DNA of 64,000 bases from Ypsolopha sequella (GCA_934047225.1 OW203986.1:17115221-17179220); one strand, 5' to 3'. Positions 1-10,760 are shown, counted from the stretch's first letter. Notes: generated from the letters alone by a model not told the origin. Translations and numbers: made by a program.

Positions 1-241
1 ATTAATTTTAAACTGAATCAAGATGAAATCAATAATGCAATTTATAATGAGGTTTTCAGATGTTTTATCTAAAACAACCTATAGAAATTGGGAAACGGAA
101 CGTAATAGTTACGTCAACCGGTCAACTCTGTGGCTAAACGTCAAAATTTTTCTCTTCTGTCTGTGGTTTGTTTTGATACAAGTTTTCGCGGCTCGCTAAA
201 ATTCTTCCGAACCGAAACTAAAGTGGTTCACTGTGTTCACA

Positions 242-2043
242 ATGGAAAATGAGAAGAAAAAAAGATCTCCCAACTTCACGCTTGATGAGAAAGAAAATCT
301 CCTCTCAATTGTAGACAAGTGAGTACCTACATAATAATAACCCATTAAGTTCCCACTGCTGGGGCACGGGTCTCTTCCCGAATGCGAGAAGGTTAATCCT
401 TACTCAACACACGGGGGCCAAGCCCGAGTTGGTGGAGGAAAAATGCCACTTAGTGCGAGCCAGCTAACGGACGGTCATCCATCCATTACCTGGACACGCC
501 GAATGTTGCTTAACTTCGATGTTCAGTTACAATCTTACAATTACAAAGTCAAATGGGGCTACGAGCGCTTCTAGTGAGTACCTAGTTAACAACTTTTTAA
601 AATAACCTACAAAATAAAATAACCATTTGTTGATTTTGTTTCAGATACAAAGGTGTTGTTGAATGCAAAAGGACAGGGGCATTTTTTATTCAAAAAAAAA
701 AGGAAGCCTGGGCATCCATTACCAAGCAATACAATAGCATTTGCACGACTGGACCACGAGCGGAAGTTATGCTGAGACATTTTTATAATAATATAAAACA
801 CCGCGCACGTAAAGTTTCTGCCAGTGAAAATGTGAGTCAGAAGTGAAGTTCAAAGTTCTAAACCCTAAAGTATAACTTGCTACTATTAAAGGCTCTAATA
901 AATAAAACCTTTTCAGAAACAAAGGTATTTGAAGGAGGTGATGAACGACCCCAATTCTCAATCAGATGCAGTGTTTTGTGAAAATGTAAGAAAACCTAAT
1001 CTTTATGTTAGCCATATTAACAAATTTAAAAAATATTAATATTATGTTTTCAGCTACCTTTGGATGTTGTAGAAAATGTAAACATAAATAAGGAGTCGTC
1101 CAACTATGGAAACACAGAAATGGAGTCACTTGCCTGTGAAAATGCAGTTGCAGAACTGAAGAACAAATGGAATGATGAAAAGGTATCATACCCAGGGTGC
1201 CTTTCCGATCTTGGCCGTTGGCTCAACAGCATCTCCAGGGCTGTGTCACATCTCTATGAATTGACATGTAGAGCTTTCCTGTGTAAGCAGCGTGACCCGG
1301 CAGCCAGAGACAGTGGTACAGTGATAAATGGATTGGAAGTCTACCATAAGTTGTCCTAAATTCCCTATTATTTTGAACTACTTAACTCATTTATTCTTTT
1401 TTTCAGAAAAATATTAAGAAAACTGGTGGTGGGACATTTATATCTATATTAACAGAGGCTGATCATCAAATTCTCTCAATATTGGATGATCAAATACATC
1501 CAGATGAGAATCCATATGATGAAGCAGCGGAATATTTTGGTAGGTAATGGTACCGATTCAGTGAAGCACATCTTATCTTATTTGACAGGACTAAACTTAA
1601 TTTAAGTGTTCTGTCCTTGTCTTTTCGATAAAGAAAGAAAAAGTGTTTAAAATTGGTGTTTAAAATTAAATAGATAAAAAACATTTAACAATGACCCAAA
1701 TTCTAATTATATTTATGTTACAGGAGAAACCATTGAAGTGCAGACTTCAAATGAAGAAAAGCTCAACCCAGGACCTGAACCGAAGCCACTCCACACACCA
1801 CGCCACAAAGTTACTCCTCTAATTAAAAAGAAAGTGTTGAAGCCAGGCTGCATTAAACAATCCGCTGAATCACTAAAGAAAATTTATTTTAAAAAAAAGA
1901 TTGATTTGACATATTACCAAAAAAAAACTGAACTGCTTAAGTTTAGGAATGAACAAAAAAAACAGTTACTAGAATCAAAAAAATATGACTTGGAAATGAA
2001 AATTTTAAGAAAACAATTAGAAAAATTTGAGAAAGAGTGTTAG
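242..2043 (+). CDS. Myb/SANT-like DNA-binding protein of a Harbinger element (six exons)
   Basis: Predicted exons are 242-318, 645-831, 917-985, 1054-1182, 1407-1539 and 1724-2043. All introns are GT-AG and the phases add up to one 915-nt frame (304 aa). Residues 1-95 form a Myb/SANT-like domain: 'LDEKENLLSIVDKYK', then a conserved Trp in 'KEAWASITKQYN' and the 'LRHFYNNIKHRARK' helix. The C-terminal 90 residues are Lys-rich and probably coiled coil ('LLESKKYDLEMKILRKQLEKF'). In PIF/Harbinger transposons such a partner brings the transposase to the nucleus and binds element ends. It converges with the transposase, 301 bp apart. If intron 4 (1183-1406) is kept, the frame runs on to a stop at 1357-1359, so a truncated form is possible. 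Exons were assigned by eye. The start was chosen as the first ATG of a frame that splices cleanly. Confidence 0.75.
330..572. repeat. Lepidopteran dispersed repeat inserted in intron 1, with 12-bp target duplication
   Basis: The insert holds the 'CCCACTGCTGGGGCACGGG' motif seen in many lepidopteran repeats (related to LINE/SINE tails). It is bounded by a perfect 12-bp direct repeat AGTGAGTACCTA at 318-329 and 573-584. The first copy overlaps the splice donor of exon 1, so insertion duplicated the donor-site sequence. Confidence 0.7.
1585..1665. repeat. Central piece of a MITE in intron 5
   Basis: The segment with 'GACAGGACTAA' and 'CTTGTCTTTTCGATAAAG' resembles the middle of the 182-bp MITE found complete at 54292-54473. 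The outer ends are missing here. Confidence 0.45.
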
Positions 2044-2344
2044 TAAAATTAAACCTTATTATTTCATAAGCAAAAAAATAAAAAAAAATAGTTCTGTTGA
2101 TAAGTTACGTTTATTATGTTATTGAAAAGAGTATGTCATTATGCCATGTTAAATGTTACTACATTATTTATTATTATGTGTATGGGGACTGATCCTGTGA
2201 TTGTGATTTTTAAGGCTGATTATGATAAATAATTGTTAGTGGTGCACATTGTTGATTATTGACTTAATTTAATTAAAGAACATTTAAAATCAAAATGTTT
2301 TATTCAATGTATTACAGTTATATGAAGATAAACTTGCTACAGAA
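2044..2344. other. Intergenic 3' region between convergent Harbinger genes
   Basis: AT-rich, no ORF. An AATAAA for the + strand gene lies at about 2077-2082, and TTTATT (AATAAA on the - strand) at 2298-2303 suits the transposase, 42 bp past its stop codon. Confidence 0.4.
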
Positions 2345-3409
2345 TCACACATTTGAGAAATACTGTTGCACCAAAGAAGATCTAACAGCACCATTCTGTT
2401 GCAACTGTTGTTGAGGCTCAGCTTCAATAACATCTTCATTGGCTAATTCATCATTATCTATGATAAAGTCGTCAAGGTCTAATGCCATGTTGTATAGAAC
2501 GACACATGCCACAATCACTTTTAAAACCTTTTTTAATTTCAATTGCATGCCAGAGTGGAGACATGGGAACCGTCTTTTAAGGACTCCAAAGCATCGTTCA
2601 ATTGTGTTCCTTGTTGATATCTGGGCTCTGTTGTAGGCTTCTTCTGCAGGAGTGTTTGGGTTCAGAAACGGTGTCATAAGATATCTTAAACAAGGGTATC
2701 CACTATCTCCTAAAATGAGATAAGGCCCAAATCTTCCTTGTTCAAACTGTGCAGCAAGTGGAGAATCATTCCAAATTGTTGTGTCATGAACGGATCCTGG
2801 CCATCTTGCTATTAAACTTATTATTCTTAAATTTGCGTCACATATTGCTTGCACATTTACTGAAAAAAAACCTTTTCTATTTCTGTAAAGTTCAGCCCTG
2901 TTACCTCCTGGTGAATTGATTTTAATGTGTGTACAGTCTACAGCTCCAATTACTCTTGGGAATCCGGCAATATCATGGAACCTTGAAGCCACTGAAGGGC
3001 GTTGTTGGGGAGTGGGCATGTACACATATTGTTGTCTGAGCAATGCAATTGCAGTTGAGACTCTTTCTATTACTCTGCACACAGTTGCTTTGCTAACATT
3101 TGCTGTGTCTCCGATGACGGCTTGAAAACTTCCCGTTGCAAAGAACCGCAGTGCTATTAACAGCTGGAGCATGGGTGATATGCAGTCACTCCGTTGAATC
3201 CTAGCTGGGAGGATCCTTTGTTGCACTTTTCGAAATATATAGCGTACTGATTCCTTACTGAATCGAAATCTTTCCTTGAATTGGATCTCATCCAGCGTTT
3301 GAAAAAAGTTTGGCCGGATCCTAGGAACTCCTCGGTGACGGCGCACTTGTCTCCGTTGTGGTTCCTCCAGCGATGAAAGTGATGTATCAGAAGACATCCT
3401 CAAAATCAC
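2345..3409 (-). CDS. PIF/Harbinger transposase (HARBI1-like DDE nuclease)
   Basis: An uninterrupted 354-aa frame of the DDE_Tnp_4 / HARBI1 family, which cuts and pastes Harbinger elements with TWA-type 3-bp target sites. An N-terminal basic region is followed by a helix-turn-helix at about residues 95-120 ('QAVIGDTANVSKATVCRVIE'). The catalytic triad is visible: D158 in 'GAVDCTHIKI', D235 in 'LILGDSGYP' and E271 in 'RNTIERCFGVLKRRFP'. 'RWPGSVHDTTIW' at about 202-213 is another family hallmark. The length matches the family (about 340-400 aa), and no stop or frameshift is present. Translation could also begin at the second Met (residue 5). The frame keeps all key residues, so activity is possible, but loss of a terminus would immobilise the copy. 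Confidence 0.92.
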   Translation of the reverse strand: MILRMSSDTSLSSLEEPQRRQVRRHRGVPRIRPNFFQTLDEIQFKERFRFSKESVRYIFRKVQQRILPARIQRSDCISPMLQLLIALRFFATGSFQAVIGDTANVSKATVCRVIERVSTAIALLRQQYVYMPTPQQRPSVASRFHDIAGFPRVIGAVDCTHIKINSPGGNRAELYRNRKGFFSVNVQAICDANLRIISLIARWPGSVHDTTIWNDSPLAAQFEQGRFGPYLILGDSGYPCLRYLMTPFLNPNTPAEEAYNRAQISTRNTIERCFGVLKRRFPCLHSGMQLKLKKVLKVIVACVVLYNMALDLDDFIIDNDELANEDVIEAEPQQQLQQNGAVRSSLVQQYFSNV

Positions 3410-3898
3410 TCAAAATAATCACAATTCACAAAATGTCGGTAGGTAGGTAACGTATTATTTTGGTTGAGTACGATTTAGGAACGCGAAATTGGCAACTTAA
3501 CTGTCACTGACTCAAATCTGCGGTGAGAAGCTTTTGAGAATTGTCAAACGTGTTCAGAAACGCAATTTTCGACATAAGCATAGGTTAAGCGCGAGTTTGT
3601 GATTCAATCTCAATATTTTAAGAATAATCAAGCGTGATACTTAAATTTGAGCATACGATTAATTCAGAAACTTAATTTTTCTTAAGTAACACTTAAGTAA
3701 CATTTGAGATGCTTTCAGCGTTGAATGCTCAGTTCAGAAATCGGCTCTATATTGACTGTTACAAACCAAAATCCTTCTAATCTTATCTGGAATGAAGTAT
3801 ATAGACTTATAAAAAAACGGGTTTAATGTTTCAAGAAAAAAAAACATATTAACGATCAGTACAATCATATACTCGTATAATTCACATCAATTTATATC
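3410..3898. other. Flank between transposase and tRNA
   Basis: AT-rich. It probably contains the transposase promoter and the end of the Harbinger element. The motif TTCAGAAA recurs (3551, 3665, 3734), but no terminal inverted repeat pair could be fixed. No gene seen. Confidence 0.3.
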
Positions 3899-3970
3899 GA
3901 CTCCGTGGCGCAACGGTAGCGCGTCTGACTCCAGATCAGAAGGTTGCGTGTTCAAATCACGTCGGGGTCA
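3899..3970 (+). tRNA. tRNA-Trp (anticodon CCA)
   Basis: A 72-nt cloverleaf with acceptor stem GACTCCG/CGGGGTC and discriminator A. The D-arm contains 'TGGCGCAACGGTAGCG', which serves as the A box. Anticodon stem TCTGA/TCAGA encloses loop CTCCAGA, so the anticodon is CCA. The T-arm GCGTG-TTCAAAT-CACGT holds the B box 'GTTCAAATC'. There is no intron and no encoded CCA, as normal for an animal nuclear gene. A TTTTT run at 3979-3983 can stop RNA polymerase III. All stems pair, so it looks functional. Confidence 0.96.
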
Positions 3971-4844
3971 AAACATTCTTTTTGATTTTATTTTGGACAG
4001 ACAATAACTTTTTTTTGCTTGTAGCCGGTATTTTGACTAAATGGAAATACTATTTCAAATATTTTTTGTACAGATGAAGTGACCCGAAATCATCCCGAAA
4101 TAGACGTTTTAGGGTATTTCCAACGACGTTCTAAGTCATTGGGTATTTCGTTTCGACCACTCGGAAAATGAAAAACTATATTGAAGAATAAAAGTCGGTA
4201 TTTTATCTTTTTGACAATTCATTTTGGCAACTCTGGATAACTTTACTATTACCAAAATTTGAACGACCTTTCCTTGACTTTTAATGAAAAGGAATTCATG
4301 ACCATAAAATAAAACGTCAAAAAGCTGATAGGATACAGACTCTATACGGTGCCAGAAAATCACGAAGTTTCCTCAAAATCTCCATATTTTTAGGGAAAAA
4401 GCAGTTTCATTCGATTGTTACTTTAGCTATTTTAAGTGAATTATATTTTCCATGTTCTTTAATCGATACGTCAGGGAATTAGGGTTTATGCAAAACCGAA
4501 ACCGCCTTAGAATTTATAACAACAAAGTTTTTCACGTTCTACAGAGGCTAATAAACTTATTTGTAATATCTTTTATGAAATATATGCTAAAACGTTTTCG
4601 GTGACAACACCATCACGTAAAATAAACGAACTTTAAATTTGTTAAAAGCCAAAGAAACCTTACCTACTTACACTGCCTAGTGTTTACTGGGTAGGGTAAA
4701 CAAACTCAGGGATTACGTATCCCCTAATACTCCCTGGGTAAACCCGAGGGAAATCCACTGACAAATCAAATTACCACAATGACATCACATATTTTCGTGA
4801 TTTTTTGTGCTTATATACCCAAATTCAATGAATGATGCACACAA
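3971..4844. other. No gene seen
   Basis: AT-rich sequence after the tRNA, with only short chance frames and no repeat I recognise. Confidence 0.4.
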
Positions 4845-4920
4845 TTGCTCATTTACACACTCGCTCGCTCGCTCGTCTCGCTCCTCGTCTCTTCACTCGC
4901 GCGAGGGTGTAAATGAGCAT
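4845..4920. repeat. Small inverted repeat with CTCG-rich core
   Basis: Arms 'TGCTCATTTACAC' and 'GTGTAAATGAGCA' flank a CTCGCTCG-rich core, giving a 76-bp hairpin. It may be a short MITE or a degenerate simple repeat. Confidence 0.5.
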
Positions 4921-5023
4921 TATGACTTTTTATTTTAAATAATTTAATATTAAAGAAAACTTATTTGTTTTTTATTTAGTTTAAATTATATATATCTATA
5001 AAAACAATGATTACTTCCAGATA

Positions 5024-5167
5024 TATTTCGACTTTTGATGTCGGCCTCAGTGGAATTAGTTAAAATAAATATAATATCATTATTTTTTATTTTTTTATTT
5101 TATTATTTATTAGTATTATATTTATTTTAACAAATTCCACTGAGGCCGACATCAAAAGTCGAAATTT
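5024..5167. repeat. Palindromic MITE of about 145 bp
   Basis: The left arm begins 'TTCGACTTTTGATGTCGGCC' and the right arm is its near-exact reverse complement. Arms of about 50 bp surround an AT-rich core. No target duplication was evident. Confidence 0.7.
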
Positions 5168-6680
5168 ATTTTAAATAAATTATATATATTTATATGTATA
5201 TTATTTGTTGCACATGTGTAAGTAGGAAGGCATAAGGGGAAGGGGCGTTTTGCGCCGTACAATTATTTTATAGTGTGAACCTTTCTTACGCAACTTATTT
5301 CAGTATTATGTATATTCGTAAATAGATTATAGCAATAAATTGCAAAGTAACAAAAAATGCGTGAACAATGCCCCAATTTTTTTTTTTCATATTATGGCGT
5401 TTCTTTTCGCATCATAACTGGAAAATCCTCATTCCTGACGCGTTCTGAAATATCTTGGTGATCAGTGACTAAAATAGTTGCCATTGAAATATAGCATGAA
5501 AATTAGCGTATGAAAGTAGTAATTACCTTGTGTTTTCCAGTCACTGAAGCCGTTTTGCAGTTAAAGCCTTGACGTAGACGGTCAGGTGACTTGCTTACGT
5601 CTCTTGGCGCCTTGCCTTTCAAAGGAATCGACATTCTTACGAACTAACACAAGCATACGTTTACCTTTGTGTGCAATTCTGCATTCACACTGCCACGACA
5701 GTGCATGTACACGAACACGCCTTCCAACGTATCCATGTGTGCAAGTTTGTTTTTTCACGTTCACACTGGAGGTCAACATGCAACTGAAGACAAACTATGT
5801 AGTCACTTCATACTCATTTTAATTAGCATTATTATATAGGTTTTGGCAGTCTGCTTTCAAACCTCAGAATAATAACTAAGTTCTGAGTTTCAAACACTTT
5901 ACAGCGATGCTGTCAGAGATGACTTTTCATGGAAATTAGGTTTCCGTTCCCACCGACTCATTGCCGTTTAGAAAAGTTAGCTTTATGAATATTGCGTGTC
6001 ACAATAGCAATCTGTTGTTAACCTTGGTTTTTTCAATCTCCTTTGTTAGGTTCGCTGTAAGCATAGATATCCGTGGCTGTAAGTCTGTAAAATATGCTGA
6101 CATAAAAAAATGTGTGACGCACGATATTTTAACGTCTTTCTAATACATGTTCGTTAGCGATCGTTAGTCTTAATTTAGTCCATTAAGAATTTTTTGTTGT
6201 GTTTGCGAACCAATTGACCTCAGTTCATGGGGACCCGTGGTGAACAATTCGTTTGTAAACTACCTTTGATGAAATACTCAAAGCTTAGCATAAACAATGA
6301 TTGCAAAAGATTCACAAGGATCTGCAGCAGTTGCATGATTATTGCAAAAGTTATTTAGAAAACGAGCTCAATTGGATTTTGTATTCGATTTATATCTGGA
6401 CATCTATTTCACATTACAAAACGGAAATTTTAACTACTCTGTAACATCTGATGTGACTCTATCCTCATACTTTCTGTGATTCATTTATTAATTATAGATA
6501 GTTATTGTAACTAATATTAGTTTTTTTAAGTTTTTATGTATTTTTATTTTTGTTACTAATAATTTAAATAATACGAGTATATTGCTAGACTTGTAAAAAT
6601 ATTGCTACGCCCTAACAGGGTATCACATGATACTATATATTTATTTTCCACCTATAATAATACTGTGATATGCAAATAAA
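5168..6680. other. No gene seen
   Basis: About 1.5 kb with only chance ORFs (65-78 codons, both strands overlapping near 5580-5820). Nothing recognised. Confidence 0.4.
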
Positions 6681-6704
6681 GAATCTGAATCTGAATCTGA
6701 ATCT
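6681..6704 (+). repeat. (GAATCT)4 microsatellite
   Basis: Four perfect GAATCT units preceded by 'CAAATAAA', consistent with the 3' tail of a retroposed sequence. Confidence 0.6.
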
Positions 6705-6810
6705 AGACACACGGCAGCTTGCTCAGCAGAGTCAGGAAAAGAAAAGGCTGACGTGCCAGTAACCATGTGACTCATGTTACACGAACCGTTTCGAGCTTCT
6801 TGTTACAACT

Positions 6811-6853
6811 AACGACATTCTATACCATTCTATATTGGTATAGAATGTCGTTG
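6811..6853. mobile_element. 43-bp hairpin MITE with 9-bp target duplication
   Basis: Perfect arms ('AACGACATTCTATACCA' and its complement) are separated by a few bases. The hairpin is flanked by direct repeats GTTACAACT at 6802-6810 and 6854-6862. A second copy lies at 39609-39668 with a different 9-bp duplication, which supports real transposition. A 9-bp duplication suggests the Mutator-like group. Confidence 0.65.
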
Positions 6854-6862
6854 GTTACAACT

Positions 6863-6960
6863 AGAGAATCCAATCCCGCAACAAAATCGCGATATCGCAA
6901 GCCTGCGGGATTAAGATCATCAATCCCGCGGATCCCGCGTTTGCGGGATTGGATTCCCTA
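6863..6960. mobile_element. Palindromic MITE with repeated AATCCCGC boxes
   Basis: Terminal arms 'AGAGAATCCAATCCCGCA' and 'TGCGGGATTGGATTCCCT' are reverse complements apart from one base. Five copies of the AATCCCGC-type motif occur in both orientations. It is flanked by GTTACAACT (6854-6862) and GTTACAAC (6961-6968), so the target sequence duplicated by its neighbour was duplicated again. Confidence 0.6.
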
Positions 6961-7394
6961 GTTACAACCATAACTCAAAATCACACTTTGTTGCCACAAA
7001 GTAGCAATTTTAAATATCAATATTTTGGTTATTTTTTCAATGACAAAAATTTTATGTTGCGATCATTTATTATGCAAAATTTCATGATCTAACAATTGAA
7101 CACTAGCGGCGTAGTAATACTTTATATTCTCTGCTAGCGGTTTCTTGTACGGTTTAAAGGTTTTGCAATTTTTTTCTCTATAGAAAAAATTCAATGGAAT
7201 CAAGTATTTTGCCACATTCTGGATATAGAATTAGCCCTCAACTTTAGCGTACATTTATTACAGAGTGATTGGTGCAGTATTGATGATGTAACAATGGATC
7301 ATGCGAAGCAGTGTGAGCTATAGTAGACTCTTAAGAGCAATCCCCTGTCAATTTAGTGTGGGAAGCCTTATATGTATTTGCATTTTTTATAGAA

Positions 7395-7478
7395 AGGGAC
7401 ATCGAACGTTGTTACAGATGAGATGATCACTTACAAGGGTCTCCGGTATGAATTTGGCAACATCAATCAAAGTCACCT
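7395..7478. repeat. Truncated copy of the AGGTGAC-type MITE (right end)
   Basis: 'GATCACTTACAAGGGTCTCC', 'GTATGAATTTGGC' and the terminal 'GTCACCT' followed by TA match the right end of the MITEs at 8934-9201, 35034-35291 and 51818-52090. The left half is missing. Confidence 0.6.
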
Positions 7479-8311
7479 TATTAAGGCTGTAAATGCAAAC
7501 CCCAGAATGTATGAAAGTATACACGATACTGATACGATTACGATAAAAATATACCTTGAATTTTCTTTAAAAATTTTATTAAATTTCTAAGTTTAGGCAT
7601 AGAATAATAAATACAATTATTAGTCTATGGTTTAGGCTACGCACCCGTAGCGCGGTCCCGACCGTTTACATGGATGGAGTAATTATGTTCTGTGCTACTG
7701 ACGCTATCGGAGGTCAACGACCAGCGAGGGTGTCCACGAGATTAGTGTATTTTAAGTTTAATAAACCGTGTTATTGTGTGGTACGGTACATACATTATTT
7801 AAAGTTGCCGCAATTTTTTTAAACACTACCTACACTTATATCGTAAAATCCTGATTGTGAACTCAAAAATAGTTCATAATGATATTGTTTTAAAAGAACG
7901 TATCATAAAAAAATAGTACAGTTTTCTTAACAAAATAAAACTGCATAAACTTGAAAATTTCATCTTATATCGAAGCAAGAGAAGACCTTTTCGATAAAAA
8001 TAAGTAGGTTTATTTTTTGAAAGCCCAATCTGATTTCCACTTCAAGTAGGCTATTTTCAGAAATCTTCTAACCTAATTAAAAAAAATGTTAAATCAACAT
8101 GTACTTTCCCTCCAAGGAACATGATTTTTACTACGCGACACAACACTATATTCAGCCTTCCTTATCTCAGTATAAGCATCCTTTTTGGGTCCTCGGACCA
8201 CCTTGAGGTCGCTACACCCTGTCCCTCGTCTCCCTAAAGCATTGGCGTAGCATTATACACACATAAACAAACACTTCATAGCACGAACAGAAAAAATAAA
8301 CATGAAACTTA
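7479..8311. other. No gene seen
   Basis: No coding signal. 7640-7790 is richer in GC and ends 'AATAAACCGTGTTATTG', which could be a retroelement tail, but I cannot assign it. Confidence 0.35.
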
Positions 8312-8742
8312 TTTTTCAATGCAAGTGCTCGTAAAGGCCCATTTGTTATGCATCAAAACCGAACAGAAAGTCGATTATAAACCCTAGGGCTTTATTATTA
8401 TTATTTTTTAATTTATTTACGAGAAGTTGGCTAACCTGCAACCTTTCCTGTGTACCATAAATGTTATACTTTTTTTTCCCACTGTTTAACGGCTCTGGAT
8501 ACAGTCCTTTTGAGCCAATCATAATTTAAAGTTCACAACAATGTAACTTTCAACTTTTAATAATTAAATTGTTTTCTTTGATTATATTTGTTTTATTTCC
8601 TCACACTATGCATTGAAAAACGTAGTATGATACACGGGCGTAAGAGCAATAATTACTCGGTTACGTTTAAAACACTCGCTACGCTCGTGTTTTAAATCGT
8701 CCTCGTAATTTATTCCTTTCCGCCCTTGTAGCATAAACTACT
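8312..8742 (-). repeat. Dispersed repeat with internal palindrome, copy 1
   Basis: About 430 bp that recurs inverted at 24397-24760. One end (8630-8742) is an imperfect palindrome centred on 'CACTCGCTACGCTCGTG' (about 8682). The other end contains 'GCATCAAAACCGAACAGAAA'. Copies share about 85% by eye. Confidence 0.65.
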
Positions 8743-8933
8743 AGTAATCACTCGTTGCATGGTAAGTCGGTCACGCTTATGCTTGCTTGGTTGAAACCTA
8801 AATAAATATAATATTGATTCGACTGATGACGGCCCCATACCGAGGGTCGAAATATATCGAATAATATTGTTTTAATTGTTTTAATGCTAATAATAAAATT
8901 TAAAAAAGAAATAAATAAATATAAGGTGACATT

Positions 8934-9201
8934 TATTTATTTATACAGCCAAATTCATACTAAAGACTCGGTAATCAAGTATCGATCAAGTATCAAGTTT
9001 CGATGACCCCTTTTGTGAAAATCGTAAATAAATTTTTCAGTGTTCCCTAATTCTAAGGTTCCCCACAAACGCAGGAGATCTGAGAGTCATGGGAGGTCAG
9101 CATTTTATATTGCTAAAATTGCAAAAAGTGTTATCGATTCGTGATACTGATCACTTACTAAGCCTACAGTATGAATTTGGCTGCATAAATAAATGTCACC
9201 T
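8934..9201. mobile_element. AGGTGAC-type MITE, copy 1 (long TIR, TA target)
   Basis: Ends AGGTGACATTTATTTAT and ATAAATAAATGTCACCT form long imperfect inverted repeats, including 'CCAAATTCATACT' and 'GTGATACTGATCACTTA'. TA flanks both ends (8932-8933 and 9202-9203), as for Tc1/mariner-type elements. There is no coding capacity. Three other copies are in the window. Confidence 0.75.
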
Positions 9202-9603
9202 TATATATTTGATTAATTTTTCTGGCGGAGCCACCGGGTTTTCTGAGGACAATGACTAAAAGCTTCGTCTATAGTAACCCACTGCTGTCTGCTACCCTTG
9301 CTTATACGCTCATCTTCACCATGAGCTCACTTTTTGTGAAGAAGTCTCATCAGAGACATGCGCCAAAGGTATCATCCATCACTAACAAACTGCACGAAAT
9401 GTTTTACCTGGTACGATGTAATAATACATTATAGTAGTTATGAATTCAAGGTTAAAACTTGCACGAGCGGATGTAATTAATAAGGTTAGCATTTAAACTT
9501 TTAAGAGAATTAATATTATTTTTTATTAATTTGTTTCTTAGCTACTACATACTAAGTTTACAAATAAAAAAAAATACATTAAAAATGAAAAAAATCTATA
9601 CAT
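9202..9603. other. No gene seen
   Basis: AT-rich. A 60-codon chance frame at 9252-9434 has no recognisable product. Confidence 0.35.
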
Positions 9604-9715
9604 AATCCCATTGCTGAGCAAAGGCCTCCCTCATCCTGAATATCCTGATCCATTCTTGAACAGTTTTCCGCAACACTTATCAAGTTCATCGCGTCATCTC
9701 GTTTTTGGCCTTCCC
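9604..9715 (-). repeat. Fragment of an RTE-like LINE/SINE tail
   Basis: 'CCCATTGCTGAGCAAAGGCC' and following bases match the reverse complement of tail sequences common in lepidopteran RTE-type retroelements (compare 52120-52275). Confidence 0.45.
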
Positions 9716-9738
9716 TTTCTTCAGACAATTTTGTGTTC

Positions 9739-10701
9739 TGTGGTCGATTCGGATAACATGTTTTAACTTATTTGACAGTACTATACGACGTTACGAATGT
9801 CATATTTTTGACATTCGCGAATGTGAATGCCAGTGCGAATGTTTGGAATGCGAATGTGCGAATGCGAGTGGTAATGCGAATGTTCAGGAAAAGCATAAAT
9901 ATAATTTAGTTCAAGTTAAATCAATGCTAGTTAAGTCATAAGTTTTATTACTTATTTTTTATATATTTTAAAGAATGTTACCACTATTACATAAAACCAA
10001 TGTGTTGTTACAATTATTTTTGTAAGATATTATTATTATATTTAAGTACTAACAAAAATTAAAATGATACTTTGTATTTTGGAACAACCTGCATGCAAAT
10101 TTATGTAAATATATTTTTAAGGACTAACAATTTTAGTACTTAAGATAATTTAATTCTCATTTTAAGTGCACAAATGTATATTATCTTATTATAAGAATAA
10201 ACATTTAAGCCTATACCCAAATCAAAATTTTATGATTTTTCTCGCATCCATTGTATTTCGCATGGTCTCGATCTGCAGGCGAAAAAAAACGCCATATCTC
10301 ACTTTTCGTGTAAAACCGTCAGAATGGCTCAAAACTACTATCGTAATTTAGCGACAACTGACTGACAACTAAAAACAATGCTATGCCAAACCAACCAAGC
10401 AATCACAAACAATCAGTGAGTAAGAAATGCTTTCCATTGATCGAATAAAACACGTGATGGCTGCTTGCAACATTCGCATTCGTAAAACAATCGTATTCCT
10501 TCATGTGAATGTAAATTTTAACGCGAATGTTTAAAATTATGCGAATGCAAATGCGAACATTCGTAACATCCCTGGACTAAATTTCATGTAAGAGTTCTGT
10601 TTTTTTTCTTTCTGTCGAAAAGACAAAGACAGGACGCTTGAAATAAGGTTAGTCCTCTCAAATAAGTTAAGTCGTGTTACACCGAGTCGACACCAATGAC
10701 A
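9739..10701. mobile_element. MITE of the 'TGTCGACTCG' family split by a hAT-like insertion
   Basis: 9739-9778 and 10575-10701 are the two halves of the MITE seen whole at 54292-54473 (shared 'CAAATAAGTTAA', 'GTGTTACACCGA', 'TCGACACCAATGACA'). The intervening 9782-10574 is a separate element. Confidence 0.6.
9782..10574. mobile_element. Non-autonomous hAT-like element with GCGAATG subterminal repeats
   Basis: The right end reads '...CATTCGTAACATCCCTG', the complement of a hAT-style terminus CAGGGATGTTACGAATG. The left end is degraded but keeps 'GTTACGAATGT'. Both ends carry clustered GCGAATG motifs (9810-9890 and 10460-10565) in inverted arrangement, like transposase-binding sites in hAT elements. 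The 8-bp target duplication is not clear. No transposase is present. Confidence 0.6.
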
Positions 10702-10760
10702 GATACTTCGCAACTATGTGTAAGTGTAACGTATTGTTTTGTGTCCCCCTGTACTTATTA

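Larger units (their letters stand above)
1..3745. mobile_element. PIF/Harbinger DNA transposon, two-gene, left end not seen
   Basis: Two convergent genes typical of Harbinger elements lie here: a spliced Myb/SANT-like protein (+, 242-2043) and a DDE transposase (-, 2345-3409). Both reading frames are open, so the element may be autonomous or recently so. I could not find matching terminal inverted repeats: the left 240 bases and the 3410-3745 flank do not match each other. The 5' end may therefore lie left of the window or be lost. The right limit is a guess from the change in sequence near 3745. Two later repeats sit in introns of the Myb-like gene (330-572 and about 1585-1665). Confidence 0.8.

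Noticed and set aside
1183..1359. Intron 4 as coding extension of the Myb-like gene
   Set aside because: Open for 58 codons, but the splice 1182-1407 restores a continuous frame into exons 5-6; kept only as possible intron retention.
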